Shown piece after piece: positions 45,439 to 54,331 of a DNA stretch of 64,000 nt. The notes under the pieces are model-generated. The model did no database searches and was not told the origin of the DNA. It worked only from the letters and a program-made list of their open reading frames with translations. The stretch comes from Planctomycetota bacterium (GTDB lineage: Bacteria > Planctomycetota > Planctomycetia > Planctomycetales > Planctomycetaceae): assembly GCA_030836185.1 (NCBI GenBank), contig JAURQH010000043.1, forward strand, positions 1 through 64,000, read 5' to 3'. Position numbers and translations under genes: made by a program. Numbering within the stretch: the stretch's first letter is position 1; each line of letters starts with the position of its first letter.

Positions 45439-46683
45439 ATGAAAGCTGAAATTATCGCCGTGGGGAGCGAGCTGACAAACGGAGCCAAGCTCGACACAAA
45501 CAGCCAGTGGCTGAGTACGGAACTTTCGGCGCGCGGCATCGAAGTGATTTATCACACGGCTGTGGCCGACTCGATGGATTTGATGGTGTGGTCGTTGCGC
45601 GTTGCTTTAAGGCGTGCGCATTTAATTCTCCTCACAGGTGGCTTAGGACCGACTCTTGATGACATCACGCGACAGGCGGTTGCCGAACTTCTGCATGTGA
45701 GCCTGATACTCGACGAGGATTCACTGAATCATGTGGAGCAGATGTTTCAAAAGCGGGGTCGTGAAATGCCGGCTCGTAACCGAATCCAAGCGATGTTTCC
45801 TGCAGGTGCCGAGCCGTTGGTGAATCCCATTGGAACAGCACCCGGCATGTGGTGCGAAGTTCCCAAGCTGGATGCCGATCATCACGTCGCCATTGGGGCC
45901 ATGCCGGGCGTCCCTTCGGAAATGAAAAAGATGTTCCTCGAACAAATCGTTCCCCGATTGCCCGTTGGCAAGAAAATCATCAAACGCGCCAGAGTCAATT
46001 GCTTCGGTGTGGGCGAGTCGGACTGCGAGGAGCGATTGGGAGAACTGACAGCCAGAGGCAATAACCCGGAAGTGGGAATTACCGTTCACGAGGCAACAAT
46101 CACGTTGCGCATCAATGTGGTCGGTGATTCGATTGACGAATGTGACCAAATGATTGCCGAAACAAAACAGGAAATTCACAAGCGGCTCGAACATCTTGTG
46201 TTCGGAGAAGAAGATGAAGAACTGGAGCACGTCGTTCTGCGTACATTGTCAGAACGTCGGCTTTCGCTATCCACAGTAGAGTCGGGCACGGGGGGATTGC
46301 TGGCTCATCGATTAACGGATGTGATCGAGCATGGTGATTTATACCATGGTGGAATCGTTATTCCAGGAGGGAGCAAGCATTGGGAACTCTTGGGGTTTCC
46401 TGAAAACTGGTTTCAGTCCAATCCTGTGGCCTCCGCTGAAACCGCTCTCGAAATGGCTCGTCGATGTCGCCAGCATTTTGAAACAGATTGCGCACTCGCA
46501 GTCACAGAATCGTCGCCGTCAGAGAGTTCGGGCGATGCGCCACCGATTGCTTATGTTGCTCTTTCAACTCCCGATGGAGAGAGTGTGGTGCCGCATCAAT
46601 TACTGGGGGATCGCTCGTTCCTGAAAAGTCGTGCCGCAAAAGCCGCACTCAATTTGTTGCGTCTCCAATTGAACAAACCATAA
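45439..46683 (+). CDS. cinA: CinA-like protein with eroded deamidase domain
   Basis: A 414-residue protein of the CinA/YfaY type. The N-terminal molybdopterin-binding-like domain (about 1-170) is intact: IIAVGSELTNGAKLDTNSQW, LTGGLGPTLDDITRQAVAE and IGAMPGVPSEMKKMF, the ADP-ribose pyrophosphatase half in known members. The C-terminal PncC-like NMN deamidase domain (from about 255) keeps Ser in VESGTGGLLAHRLTD, but the usual ESCTGG has lost its Cys, the VxYSNxxK block reads IVIPGGSKHW, and the TGIAGPxGG motif is replaced by TESSPSESSGD. The deamidase is thus probably weak or dead. The ATG (45439) has AAGGA 10 bases upstream; GTG at 45430 is an alternative. Confidence 0.88.
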   Translation: MKAEIIAVGSELTNGAKLDTNSQWLSTELSARGIEVIYHTAVADSMDLMVWSLRVALRRAHLILLTGGLGPTLDDITRQAVAELLHVSLILDEDSLNHVEQMFQKRGREMPARNRIQAMFPAGAEPLVNPIGTAPGMWCEVPKLDADHHVAIGAMPGVPSEMKKMFLEQIVPRLPVGKKIIKRARVNCFGVGESDCEERLGELTARGNNPEVGITVHEATITLRINVVGDSIDECDQMIAETKQEIHKRLEHLVFGEEDEELEHVVLRTLSERRLSLSTVESGTGGLLAHRLTDVIEHGDLYHGGIVIPGGSKHWELLGFPENWFQSNPVASAETALEMARRCRQHFETDCALAVTESSPSESSGDAPPIAYVALSTPDGESVVPHQLLGDRSFLKSRAAKAALNLLRLQLNKP

Positions 46684-46717
46684 AAAAACGATCACGCCAG
46701 ACATGCCGACGTGATCG
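46682..46717 (-). terminator. Intrinsic terminator for the Cys-rich secreted protein gene
   Basis: Read on the minus strand, CGATCACG (46717-46710) pairs with CGTGATCG (46696-46689) and is followed by seven T (46688-46682). It lies 33 bases after the stop of the gene at 46750-47580 and overlaps the end of cinA on the other strand, so it may serve both directions. Confidence 0.8.
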
Positions 46718-46749
46718 CGAATTCAGGGATCATTCAGGATTTGCGACTC

Positions 46750-47580
46750 TCAGTTTCCTTCACCAGAACCGTAGCCTGGTCCCGCACTACTTGGGTAAGT
46801 GATGCGAGGAAGTGGTTGACTTTGGAGTTCTCCACGACGAATGGTGTCGACCTCTTGGGCCGGACGACCGTACGCCGTTGTGTTTCGGAAGACGACTGAA
46901 GGAGGTTGCTCACCAGCAGTCAGACGGCTGGCAACTTGTGTGACTGTTGCCATTCGAAGATCGTTGGCTCCGGCAGCGGCAGAAGTTTGGAGATACAAAG
47001 TGCGGTATTGTACCGGTGCATTCTCCAGAATCCATTTGATATGCATATTACCGGCATCGGTGAGTTCGTTGGAATCTGCATCGAAGTGATACTCATACAC
47101 TGTGGTTGCGTCTTGCCAGCCTTTTTGCTGGTGAGCATTGATCATGTTGTTGACCGTATTTCGTGACCAGACATCATAAGGGTGAGGCCAATAGTGGGCC
47201 GCGTGAAAGCGGTGAATCATGTGAGGCTTGGGGCCAGTTGGTCGAGGATGAGCGGGCCAGATTTTGCCTTTGTAACATTTCTGCCGTTGGCCGATGGGGA
47301 GTTGTCCACGCAGGTAATAATCTTCTTTCGACCAGCGCATAACACCCGGCATTTGATCTTCTTTTTTGACGCAATCGGGAGCCATCCAATAAGGAAGCAA
47401 GTGCCATTTGTGATGACAGTCATCACAATAGTCACATTGGCCAGATCCGTTTTGACACTGCTGACACGCCTGCCCATTGACGTCAGTATCGCACCGTTCT
47501 TGTGCATCGACGACTGATGAGAAACTACTGATGAGCATTACAAACGCGGCGGCAAACAGGGATTTTGAAAATCCGGTCAT
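46750..47580 (-). CDS. Secreted Cys-rich protein with OmpA-like tail, unknown function
   Basis: A 276-residue planctomycete hypothetical. The start MTGFSKS (47580) has AAGGGA 7 bases upstream; a signal peptide (FAAAFVMLISSFSSVVDA) follows. Mature residues begin with a Cys cluster, CDTDVNGQACQQC...CDYCDDCHH, then a His/Trp/Tyr-rich stretch (HKWHLLPYWMAPDC, MIHRFHAAHYWPHPYDVW). The last third, YEYHFDADSNELTDAGNMHI to NDLRMATVTQVASRL, follows the pattern of an OmpA-like peptidoglycan-binding domain, but the Asp and Arg of the usual GHTD...NxxLSxxRA motif are poorly kept. Function unknown. A strong terminator follows. Confidence 0.7.
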   Translation of the reverse strand: MTGFSKSLFAAAFVMLISSFSSVVDAQERCDTDVNGQACQQCQNGSGQCDYCDDCHHKWHLLPYWMAPDCVKKEDQMPGVMRWSKEDYYLRGQLPIGQRQKCYKGKIWPAHPRPTGPKPHMIHRFHAAHYWPHPYDVWSRNTVNNMINAHQQKGWQDATTVYEYHFDADSNELTDAGNMHIKWILENAPVQYRTLYLQTSAAAGANDLRMATVTQVASRLTAGEQPPSVVFRNTTAYGRPAQEVDTIRRGELQSQPLPRITYPSSAGPGYGSGEGN

Positions 47581-47821
47581 AACATGGTCCCTTCGGGTTA
47601 CATCGGTTTTGTGCATTGCTTCGATCCTCTTTCTGCGCAGGATTCTTATTTCTCAACAATGCACTAAAAGATTTATCGGCACCGATCACCAGAAATCATC
47701 ACTACGAATGCGCTCTCGGCAGTCAGCGACTCAAGATCAGTTTTGTCGCGCGCGAAGCGTTGGCGCAATTTTCGATGTAAGCGTAGTGATGGGAAGTATT
47801 TGACGAGCTTAGGGTTGTTCC

Positions 47822-48136
47822 CTATGTGTCCTGAAAAATTACGAAGATTTCCTGCTCCAAAACTTCAACTTCGTAGGGCGTTTGACTTATTTGAGGCGTC
47901 AGGCAATGTTGACCAGTTCGCGCATCGAATTGCCAGCCATGCCACGGGCAGGTCACGATGCCTTCGAAACATGCGCCTTTGGCGAGTGGACCACCCGCGT
48001 GAGGACAGATGCCGTCCAAGGCGACAATCTTTCCTTCGACGCGAAACAGGCCGATAATTTTTCCTTCGAGGACCACTTCCAAACCGTGATCTTCGGGAAT
48101 TTCATCGATCAATGCGGCTCGTACTCGATGACTCAT
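47822..48136 (-). CDS. Rieske [2Fe-2S] ferredoxin-like protein
   Basis: A 104-residue single-domain Rieske protein. The cluster ligands are Cys and His in CPHAGGPL and Cys and His in CPWHGWQFD. The size and sequence are those of soluble NirD/BphF-type ferredoxins that feed electrons to oxygenases or reductases. No oxygenase lies nearby. It ends 186 bases... before the preceding secreted-protein locus and is followed upstream by an acyltransferase gene 27 bases away, suggesting one transcript. MSHRVRAA (48136) is preferred over ATG 48145, which would sit on the AGGA site. Confidence 0.9.
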   Translation of the reverse strand: MSHRVRAALIDEIPEDHGLEVVLEGKIIGLFRVEGKIVALDGICPHAGGPLAKGACFEGIVTCPWHGWQFDARTGQHCLTPQISQTPYEVEVLEQEIFVIFQDT

Positions 48137-48163
48137 TCTTGTCATTTCCTGCGTGATTGATGT

Positions 48164-49144
48164 TCAAGCGGCCTCAGTCTGTTTGCTCATTTCTGCTTTG
48201 AGTCGCTTCTTTTTTTCTCGACGAGAGATTTCGATTTTCCAGCGTCGATGGACCCAGAAATATTGTTCGGGAGACTTTCGGATGGCTGTTTCGAGTGCCG
48301 TTGTGTAGCGCTGTGTGATTTGTTCAATCGCATCCGTACCTTGGTAATCTCTTGGGTCAATCAAATCGGTCATGCCGACTTCAAACCGGGACCATTTCCC
48401 GTTGAGGAAGTCATCTTCTAATCGGCGGGTGTAAGCGACCATCAACACCGCATCATACTGCATGGCTAATAACGCGATGGATTTCATGGTTGAAACAGGT
48501 CTGCCAAAAAAGTCAACCAGTATCCCCTTCCGACCGGCTGCTTGATCCCCCAGCAGTCCGAGGATGCCTTTCTTCTCCATGTATTGGGTCATCTCGGTCG
48601 AGCCGCCTTCTTTGGAGATGAGTGCATGACCGGTGCTGCGTCGAAATCGGGTAAACCAATTGTGCAGATAGGGGTTATCCAAGTCCCGAGCGACAGCAGC
48701 CATCGGGAAATCAAACATACCAAAAGAAAAGTTGCCGATTTCCCAGTTCCCGAAATGTCCGCCCAGCAGGATGACAGGTCGCCCCGAGCAAGCGGTCCGC
48801 ACAGCCCAGGCCGATTGTGGGAAGGTCATATATTCATAACAGTTCTCTAAACGCATTTTACGAGGGGCCTGAATAATTTCCGCCACCATACGGAACAAAT
48901 GCAACCACATGTTGTAGATTGTCTGCTCGATTTTCTGATCTGTCATTTCTTCAGGAAATGCGTGACGCAAGTTCTCTTCCGCGACTGCATAGCGGGTCAG
49001 TCTTCTGGGAAGCACAAATGTGAAAATGTATGCTAACCCACGCGCGAACGCGACCGACTGCTTCCACGTCATCGCCTGCACGATGCAGACGAGTACGCGA
49101 AACACTGCATATTCCAGCCAATGTCGAATTGCGACCCAGTTCAT
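48164..49144 (-). CDS. LpxL/HtrB-family acyltransferase
   Basis: A 326-residue lysophospholipid acyltransferase-type enzyme. The catalytic His-x4-acid motif is GHFGNWEIG; GDQAAGRKGILVDFFGRP and PEQYFWVHRRWK are the other LpxL-type blocks. N-terminal helices and the basic C-terminus (REKKKRLKAEMSK) fit a membrane-bound enzyme at the inner leaflet. It probably adds a secondary acyl chain to lipid A or a related lipid; planctomycetes do carry lipid A pathways. The Rieske gene follows 27 bases later. Confidence 0.9.
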   Translation of the reverse strand: MNWVAIRHWLEYAVFRVLVCIVQAMTWKQSVAFARGLAYIFTFVLPRRLTRYAVAEENLRHAFPEEMTDQKIEQTIYNMWLHLFRMVAEIIQAPRKMRLENCYEYMTFPQSAWAVRTACSGRPVILLGGHFGNWEIGNFSFGMFDFPMAAVARDLDNPYLHNWFTRFRRSTGHALISKEGGSTEMTQYMEKKGILGLLGDQAAGRKGILVDFFGRPVSTMKSIALLAMQYDAVLMVAYTRRLEDDFLNGKWSRFEVGMTDLIDPRDYQGTDAIEQITQRYTTALETAIRKSPEQYFWVHRRWKIEISRREKKKRLKAEMSKQTEAA

Positions 49145-49251
49145 ACTTTGTGAATGTTCGTCCCTTTGCTGTTTTTCGTCAACCGCGACTCTGAAATGAT
49201 TTTAGGTTAAGCTGTAACCCGATCTGAAAAATGACTCTATGAGGTGATTTC

Positions 49252-50439
49252 GTGACCGATTCGCTATATCCATCTGATGACTCTGTGATCTCTGCTCGGG
49301 GAGGCTGGGCGAAGCCGTCATCCACTCCTCCCAGTAATCCTCCCATTTATCAGACGACGGCATTCGATCTTGATGGGCTCGACCAATTGGCCGAAGTCGT
49401 CTCAGGAGAGCAGCACGGTTACATTTACACCCGTGACGGTAATCCTAACCAATCGGCATTTGCGGAAGACGTGGCCCGGCTGGAACATGCTGAAGAAGGA
49501 GTGGTTGGTGCATCGGGAATGGGCGTGATTTCTGCTTTGGTCATGTCGCATTGCAAAACGGGTGATCATATTTTGGCGGCCCGCGTGTTATACGGCCGTA
49601 CGGTACAGCTATTACAACAGATGCAAAAATCTTTTGGCGTGGAAGTGACTTTCTTTGACGCGAACGATCCCGCTTCGCTAAGTACTTTGGTTCGTCCAGA
49701 CACAAAACTCTGTTTGCTGGAAGGAATCTCGAATCCACTGATGGAAGTGGCCGATCTTCCCAAAATTATTGAGGCGGCCGGCAGTGTCCCGGTTGTGGTA
49801 GACAATACGTTCGCCACGCCGATCCTGCAAAAGCCGATGAAGATGGGAGCCGCTGCCGTTGTTCATTCGGCCTCCAAATATTTGAACGGGCACGGTGATG
49901 TGATGATGGGAGTGATCGTCGGCAACAAGTATATTATTCGGCGGACACGTCAATTTCTGGCGTTGTTTGGAGCGAATGGAAACCCTTTGGAGAGCTGGCT
50001 CGCTTCGCGCGGGTTGCGGACTTTGCCTTTACGGATGAAGCACGTTTCAGAAACGGCAATAAGTTTAGCCGAATGGTTGGACTCGCACCCGAAAGTCGAC
50101 AGAGTCTATTACCCGGGACTGCCAACCCATCCTTCTCACAAAATTGCTCAGCAATTATTGCCGAATGGTTTTGGAGGGATGTTGGCATTCGATCTGGTGG
50201 CAGGAAAAACTGGCGTCAATCCATTCATGAAGTCGCTGCACGAAACGATTCCTTTTTCTCCGACGTTGGCGGATGCCAGGACAACGCTTTCCTATCCGAC
50301 AGGCACCTCTCACAAATTTATGTCGGCAGAGGAGCGGGCGGAGTACGGTATCAAGGACGGTTTGGTTCGGTTGTCGGTCGGCTTGGAGGACGCGGCTTCC
50401 TTACAGACGGAATTGGAATCGACTTTTAATCAATTGTGA
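49252..50439 (+). CDS. PLP-dependent trans-sulfuration enzyme (cystathionine synthase/lyase family)
   Basis: A 395-residue member of the Cys/Met metabolism PLP family. The Schiff-base Lys is in VVHSASKYLNGHGDVMMG; the PLP-contacting GASGMGVISAL, LLEGISNPLMEVADL, VVDNTFATP and LVRLSVGLEDAASL are present. Sequence alone does not separate cystathionine gamma-synthase, cystathionine gamma-lyase, methionine gamma-lyase and O-acetylhomoserine sulfhydrylase. A GTG start with GAGGTG about 5 bases upstream fits better than later ATGs. The gene stands alone, with no SAM riboswitch or met neighbours seen. Confidence 0.92.
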   Translation: MTDSLYPSDDSVISARGGWAKPSSTPPSNPPIYQTTAFDLDGLDQLAEVVSGEQHGYIYTRDGNPNQSAFAEDVARLEHAEEGVVGASGMGVISALVMSHCKTGDHILAARVLYGRTVQLLQQMQKSFGVEVTFFDANDPASLSTLVRPDTKLCLLEGISNPLMEVADLPKIIEAAGSVPVVVDNTFATPILQKPMKMGAAAVVHSASKYLNGHGDVMMGVIVGNKYIIRRTRQFLALFGANGNPLESWLASRGLRTLPLRMKHVSETAISLAEWLDSHPKVDRVYYPGLPTHPSHKIAQQLLPNGFGGMLAFDLVAGKTGVNPFMKSLHETIPFSPTLADARTTLSYPTGTSHKFMSAEERAEYGIKDGLVRLSVGLEDAASLQTELESTFNQL

Positions 50440-50488
50440 TCTTTGGCAGGATAGAGAAATCGACCCCGTTATCTATAGGAATACAATC

Positions 50489-50788
50489 ATGTCCATTCTG
50501 GAACTTCTCGTGCTGTTAGTCATCTCGGGGATTTGCGGAAGCATTGCGCAGAGTCTCGTCGGGGCAACTCGAAGTGGTTGCTTGGCATCAATCGCACTCG
50601 GTTTTATTGGCGCTTTGATTGGTATGTGGATCGCCCGAGAGCTGGAACTCCCCGAATTCTTACCAATCACGATCGGCGGAAAAGCTTTCCCCGTCATTTG
50701 GTCGATTGTGGGAGCTTCTCTGTTTGCGGCAGTTCTGGCGTTTCTGAGTGGAACTGGACGTGGTAAAGATAAAACGCCGCGACGGTAA
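50489..50788 (+). CDS. GlsB/YeaQ/YmgE-family membrane protein
   Basis: A 99-residue protein with three short helices (LLVLLVISGICGSIAQSL, CLASIALGFIGALIGMWIA, IWSIVGASLFAAVLAFL) and GxxxG-like small-residue motifs, the transglycosylase-associated/GlsB plan. Members are induced by stress and sit in the inner membrane; mechanism unknown. ATG at 50489 has TAGGA 7-8 bases upstream; the ORF in this frame extends 72 codons upstream without membrane character. The stop is adjacent to that of the convergent ABC gene. Confidence 0.85.
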   Translation: MSILELLVLLVISGICGSIAQSLVGATRSGCLASIALGFIGALIGMWIARELELPEFLPITIGGKAFPVIWSIVGASLFAAVLAFLSGTGRGKDKTPRR

Positions 50789-52681
50789 TCAAATGACTGG
50801 TTCCGGGCTTGTCTGCAATTGGACCATCTCGCGATAGCGTCCGTTATGTTCCATCAGCTCAGAATGGGTGCCGCATTCGAGGATTCGTCCATCATCGATC
50901 ACCAGAATACGGCTGGCATGAGTGATCGTGCTTAAGCGATGGGCAATCACGAAACAGGTGCGATTGGCGATCAATGTTTTCAAAGCCGATTGAATCAATC
51001 GCTCACTCTCGGTATCCAGGTTCGAGGTCGCCTCGTCGAGAATCAGAATTTTGGGGTCAGCGAGAATCGCCCGGGCGATGGCCAACCGTTGACGTTGACC
51101 GCCACTCAGTTTGACGCCACGTTCACCAATGACGGTGTCATATCCCTTTGGCAGATCTTCAATAAACTCATGGGCGTTGGCCACTTTTGCGGCCTGAATA
51201 ATCTCTTCCATCGACGATTGTCGGTTGCCATATCCGATGTTGTCAGTGACGGAGCCATCAAACAGAAACACATCCTGTTCGACGAGGCCGATCAACTGAC
51301 GGTAGCTTTCGACATCAATTGTGGTCAGATCACGATCATCCAGCAGAATGCGTCCTTCTGTGGGGTCGTAAAAACGTGCGACCAGATTACAGAATGTCGT
51401 TTTACCCGCGCCACTCGGACCAACCAATGCGATGGTTTCTCCCGCTTGAATCTGTATCTCAATTTCTGTGAGCGCATTTTGATCGGAGTTCGGATAGCGA
51501 AACGAAACCTGGTCGAACGTGATTTGGCCTTCAACCTGATCTGGGTTTAACTTGATCGAATTCGCGTTGTCCATTTCGCGATCTTCTTCCAGCAAATCGA
51601 GTACACGATCTAACCCTGACAGACTATTTTGAAACTGAGCCGCCGACTGAGCGAGAACAGCCAGCGGTCCTAACAGCATCAGTAAATAGGCCAGGAACAT
51701 CACTAAATCTCCCAGGGTCAGTTGACTCTGTAATACCTGCCAGCCGCCATACACCATTAACGCCGCAGAAGCGAACGGGATCAGCGTTTCCCAGGCTAAT
51801 TCGATCCAGCGTGACCACCACCAGGCAAACAGTTCTTGCCGACCCATGAGATGGTTTCCGCGAAGAATGCGTGTGGTTTCCGACCGTTGTCGTCCGAATG
51901 CCCGAACAACACGAATTCCGCTAAACGATTCTGTGGCGAGAGAATCGACCATCTCCCGTTGTGCCCTGACGCGACGGTGTTGCGGGCGAATCCGACTGAT
52001 CCAGGTGCGATGTGTGATGTAAACGACCGGCACCAGAATCATTGCCCCTAATAACAATTTCCAATCGACCCAAGCCAGAATCAACAGCGATCCCGTTAGT
52101 TGAATAATGGCTCGCCAAGGGTTATACAGCAGCCCGAATACTAATTCACCCACGCTGCCAGCATCTTGTCGCAGGATACTGGTTGCTCCGCCTGATTTGA
52201 GATCCTGCACTCGATGTAACGGCAGCCGCATGGCATGAGCGAAGACATCTTTGCGGACCGACATCTGCATCAACTTGGTGACTCGCGTCGCATGCCAACG
52301 TCCCCAGATCGCCAGCAGTGCGCGGACAATCGAAATAACCAACACCCCGGCAATGATCGTGACCAATAATGGCCACGGTTCTTGAGGTAGCGATTTCGGC
52401 CACCAGATGGGTAATGGTTGATCGCCGAGAACACTGTCCACGACAAATTTTGTCGCAGCGGGAGGAATGAGTGCCAGAACGGTGGCAACAGTGAGCGTCG
52501 AGAGGAACAGAAACACCGAGTTTCGGTGAGGTTTTGAGATTTCCCAAAAGCTTTTCAGCAGTTCGCGGGAAGATCGTTCCCGTTTGTGTTTTCCGCCAGG
52601 TCGAGAATTCGGATCCGCTTGAAAAAGCTCTTCCTTGTATTGGTCAAATTGTGTTTTGCTGGACTCAATCGAATGCGGCAT
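50789..52681 (-). CDS. MsbA-like ABC exporter (fused permease-ATPase)
   Basis: A 630-residue half-transporter. The N-terminal membrane domain has about six helices (from SVFLFLSTLTVATVLALIPPAA to the DLVMFLAYLLMLLGPLAVLA region). The nucleotide-binding domain carries Walker A GPSGAGKTTF, Q-loop GLVEQDVFLF, signature LSGGQRQRLAIARA, Walker B ILILDEATSNLD and the His switch IAHRLS. It would work as a homodimer; MsbA-type lipid flipping and multidrug export are both possible. An acyltransferase gene lies nearby on the same strand, which makes a lipid substrate attractive but unproven. Confidence 0.94.
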   Translation of the reverse strand: MPHSIESSKTQFDQYKEELFQADPNSRPGGKHKRERSSRELLKSFWEISKPHRNSVFLFLSTLTVATVLALIPPAATKFVVDSVLGDQPLPIWWPKSLPQEPWPLLVTIIAGVLVISIVRALLAIWGRWHATRVTKLMQMSVRKDVFAHAMRLPLHRVQDLKSGGATSILRQDAGSVGELVFGLLYNPWRAIIQLTGSLLILAWVDWKLLLGAMILVPVVYITHRTWISRIRPQHRRVRAQREMVDSLATESFSGIRVVRAFGRQRSETTRILRGNHLMGRQELFAWWWSRWIELAWETLIPFASAALMVYGGWQVLQSQLTLGDLVMFLAYLLMLLGPLAVLAQSAAQFQNSLSGLDRVLDLLEEDREMDNANSIKLNPDQVEGQITFDQVSFRYPNSDQNALTEIEIQIQAGETIALVGPSGAGKTTFCNLVARFYDPTEGRILLDDRDLTTIDVESYRQLIGLVEQDVFLFDGSVTDNIGYGNRQSSMEEIIQAAKVANAHEFIEDLPKGYDTVIGERGVKLSGGQRQRLAIARAILADPKILILDEATSNLDTESERLIQSALKTLIANRTCFVIAHRLSTITHASRILVIDDGRILECGTHSELMEHNGRYREMVQLQTSPEPVI

Positions 52682-52847
52682 GCGATGGTCGATTCTGTAG
52701 ACTGACTGGTGTTCGCCAAATTATAGGTGTCAAATCAAAGCTGGGCAGAGGAGGGCATCGATATTCTTCCGATAAAAACAAAGACGATCTCCAGTCGGTA
52801 CTGAAAATCGCCTCTGAGAAATGTTCGCATGGCCTCGGTGATTAAGG

Positions 52848-53927
52848 TTATTTTTTTAAGAATTTCAGTGGGGGATCTTTCTTGAGTGGCAGAGAAATCC
52901 GTTTTCCGCTGTGAGACGAGTAATAAATCGCCAGAATGATCTCGACACTTTTGCGTCCCTCTTCTCCATCGACTAACGGCTTGCGATTATTTTCGATCGC
53001 ACCGATGAAGTCTTTCAATTGATCGAGGTGTCCTTGGTACGAGATTGCCGTCGGATCGGCCGCTCCGCCCGTGTTCTCGCCTTTGGGGGAGTACTTTTTA
53101 CGGATGCCATTGTCTTTACGATCTTTCTTGGCAAACTCCCATTTCAAAATGTCGTCTTGTTCGACGATCACAGTTCCTTCCGAGCCGTGAATTTCTGTCT
53201 TCTTAAGCAAGCCGGGATAGCAGGAGGTGGTTGCTTCCAGCACACCTAAAGCACCACTTTTGAAACGGACGGTTGCCACGCCGACATCTTCGACTTCGAT
53301 ACGTTTGTGCGACAGCGTATCGGTGAGTCCACTCACTTCAGCCACATCGCCCATCAACCAATATAAAAGGTCGACATTATGAATGGCTTGATTCATGTAG
53401 GCTCCACCTCCATCGAGACCCCAGGTTCCACGCCAGCCACCCGAATCGTAATACTCTTGCGAGCGATACCATTTGACGTAGGTGTCTCCCAATGTCAGCT
53501 TGCCAAAACGTCCCGACTTGATCGCTTCTTTGAGAGCCATGTTGGCTCCTCCAAAACGGCTCGGCATGATCGTGCAGAGCTTCACCTTATTTTTCTTGCA
53601 GGCGTTGATGATGTTGTCGCACCGTTTCAGGGTAATTTCGAGAGGCTTCTCAACAACAACATGTTTGCCGGCATTGGCGGCAGCGACAGCCGGGTCCATG
53701 TGTGAGCCACTGGGAGTACAGATGCTGACTGCATCGACATTCGGATCGGCCAGCATGTCTTCCAGTTTATGATACGCGGTGCATCCTTGAGCTTCCGAGT
53801 AACGATCAGCACCGGCAGGGAATGTGTCATAACAAGCGGTGATTTTCGCACCGCGAATTCGTTTAATGGCCTCGGCGTGAAAGTTGGCAATCATGCCGCA
53901 GCCGATAATTCCAAAATTGATCCCCAT
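52848..53927 (-). CDS. Gfo/Idh/MocA-family oxidoreductase
   Basis: A 359-residue NAD(P)-dependent oxidoreductase. The Rossmann motif is FGIIGCGMIANFHAEA, the catalytic Lys is in VVVEKPLEI, and GGAYMNQAIHNVDLLYWLMG is the family's substrate-side His region. Members act on sugars, inositols or related polyols. MGINFG (53927) has AAGGA 7 bases upstream. It stands without neighbouring sugar genes. Confidence 0.92.
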   Translation of the reverse strand: MGINFGIIGCGMIANFHAEAIKRIRGAKITACYDTFPAGADRYSEAQGCTAYHKLEDMLADPNVDAVSICTPSGSHMDPAVAAANAGKHVVVEKPLEITLKRCDNIINACKKNKVKLCTIMPSRFGGANMALKEAIKSGRFGKLTLGDTYVKWYRSQEYYDSGGWRGTWGLDGGGAYMNQAIHNVDLLYWLMGDVAEVSGLTDTLSHKRIEVEDVGVATVRFKSGALGVLEATTSCYPGLLKKTEIHGSEGTVIVEQDDILKWEFAKKDRKDNGIRKKYSPKGENTGGAADPTAISYQGHLDQLKDFIGAIENNRKPLVDGEEGRKSVEIILAIYYSSHSGKRISLPLKKDPPLKFLKK

Positions 53928-54331
53928 TGTTGATTCCTTCAAAATGTGTTGATCGTGATGTTTTGTGTGATTTGAGCAGGGATTTTGATTCTAACCGGAT
54001 TGAATTCCGATTTCACGGGTGAGGCCCGGCGACCAGAAAAGATTCTGTTGAGTGATAGAGAAATTCTGGAATAACACACCGATCTATAGCGACTGAGGCT
54101 TCTTCAGGTCATTGAACCGCGGATTACGCTGCTGTTGCGGATCATTTAGTGAGCAAGTGAATGCGTTTTTTGGGCCGACATTCGGCTGTCGGCATGAGCG
54201 ATTTTGATCATTCATTCGGAAGGCGTCCGTTTCGCGAACGCAAAGATACATTGAAAATGTGATCGAGGTGACGGCAAAACATTCATTATCACCGCTTGGC
54301 GGCTTCGCGGGCTGAGCGAGAGGGGATTCTG
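53928..54331. other. Intergenic region with repeat fragments
   Basis: About 400 bases between the oxidoreductase start and the YhaN stop, both minus strand. A fragment ACCGCGGATTACGC (about 54116-54129) matches the phrases of the 13.9-15.35 kb island. No gene or RNA is recognised. Confidence 0.45.

Noticed and set aside
49145-49251. SAM riboswitch ahead of the trans-sulfuration gene
   Set aside because: The gap is only about 107 bases and shows no long paired structure or terminator.
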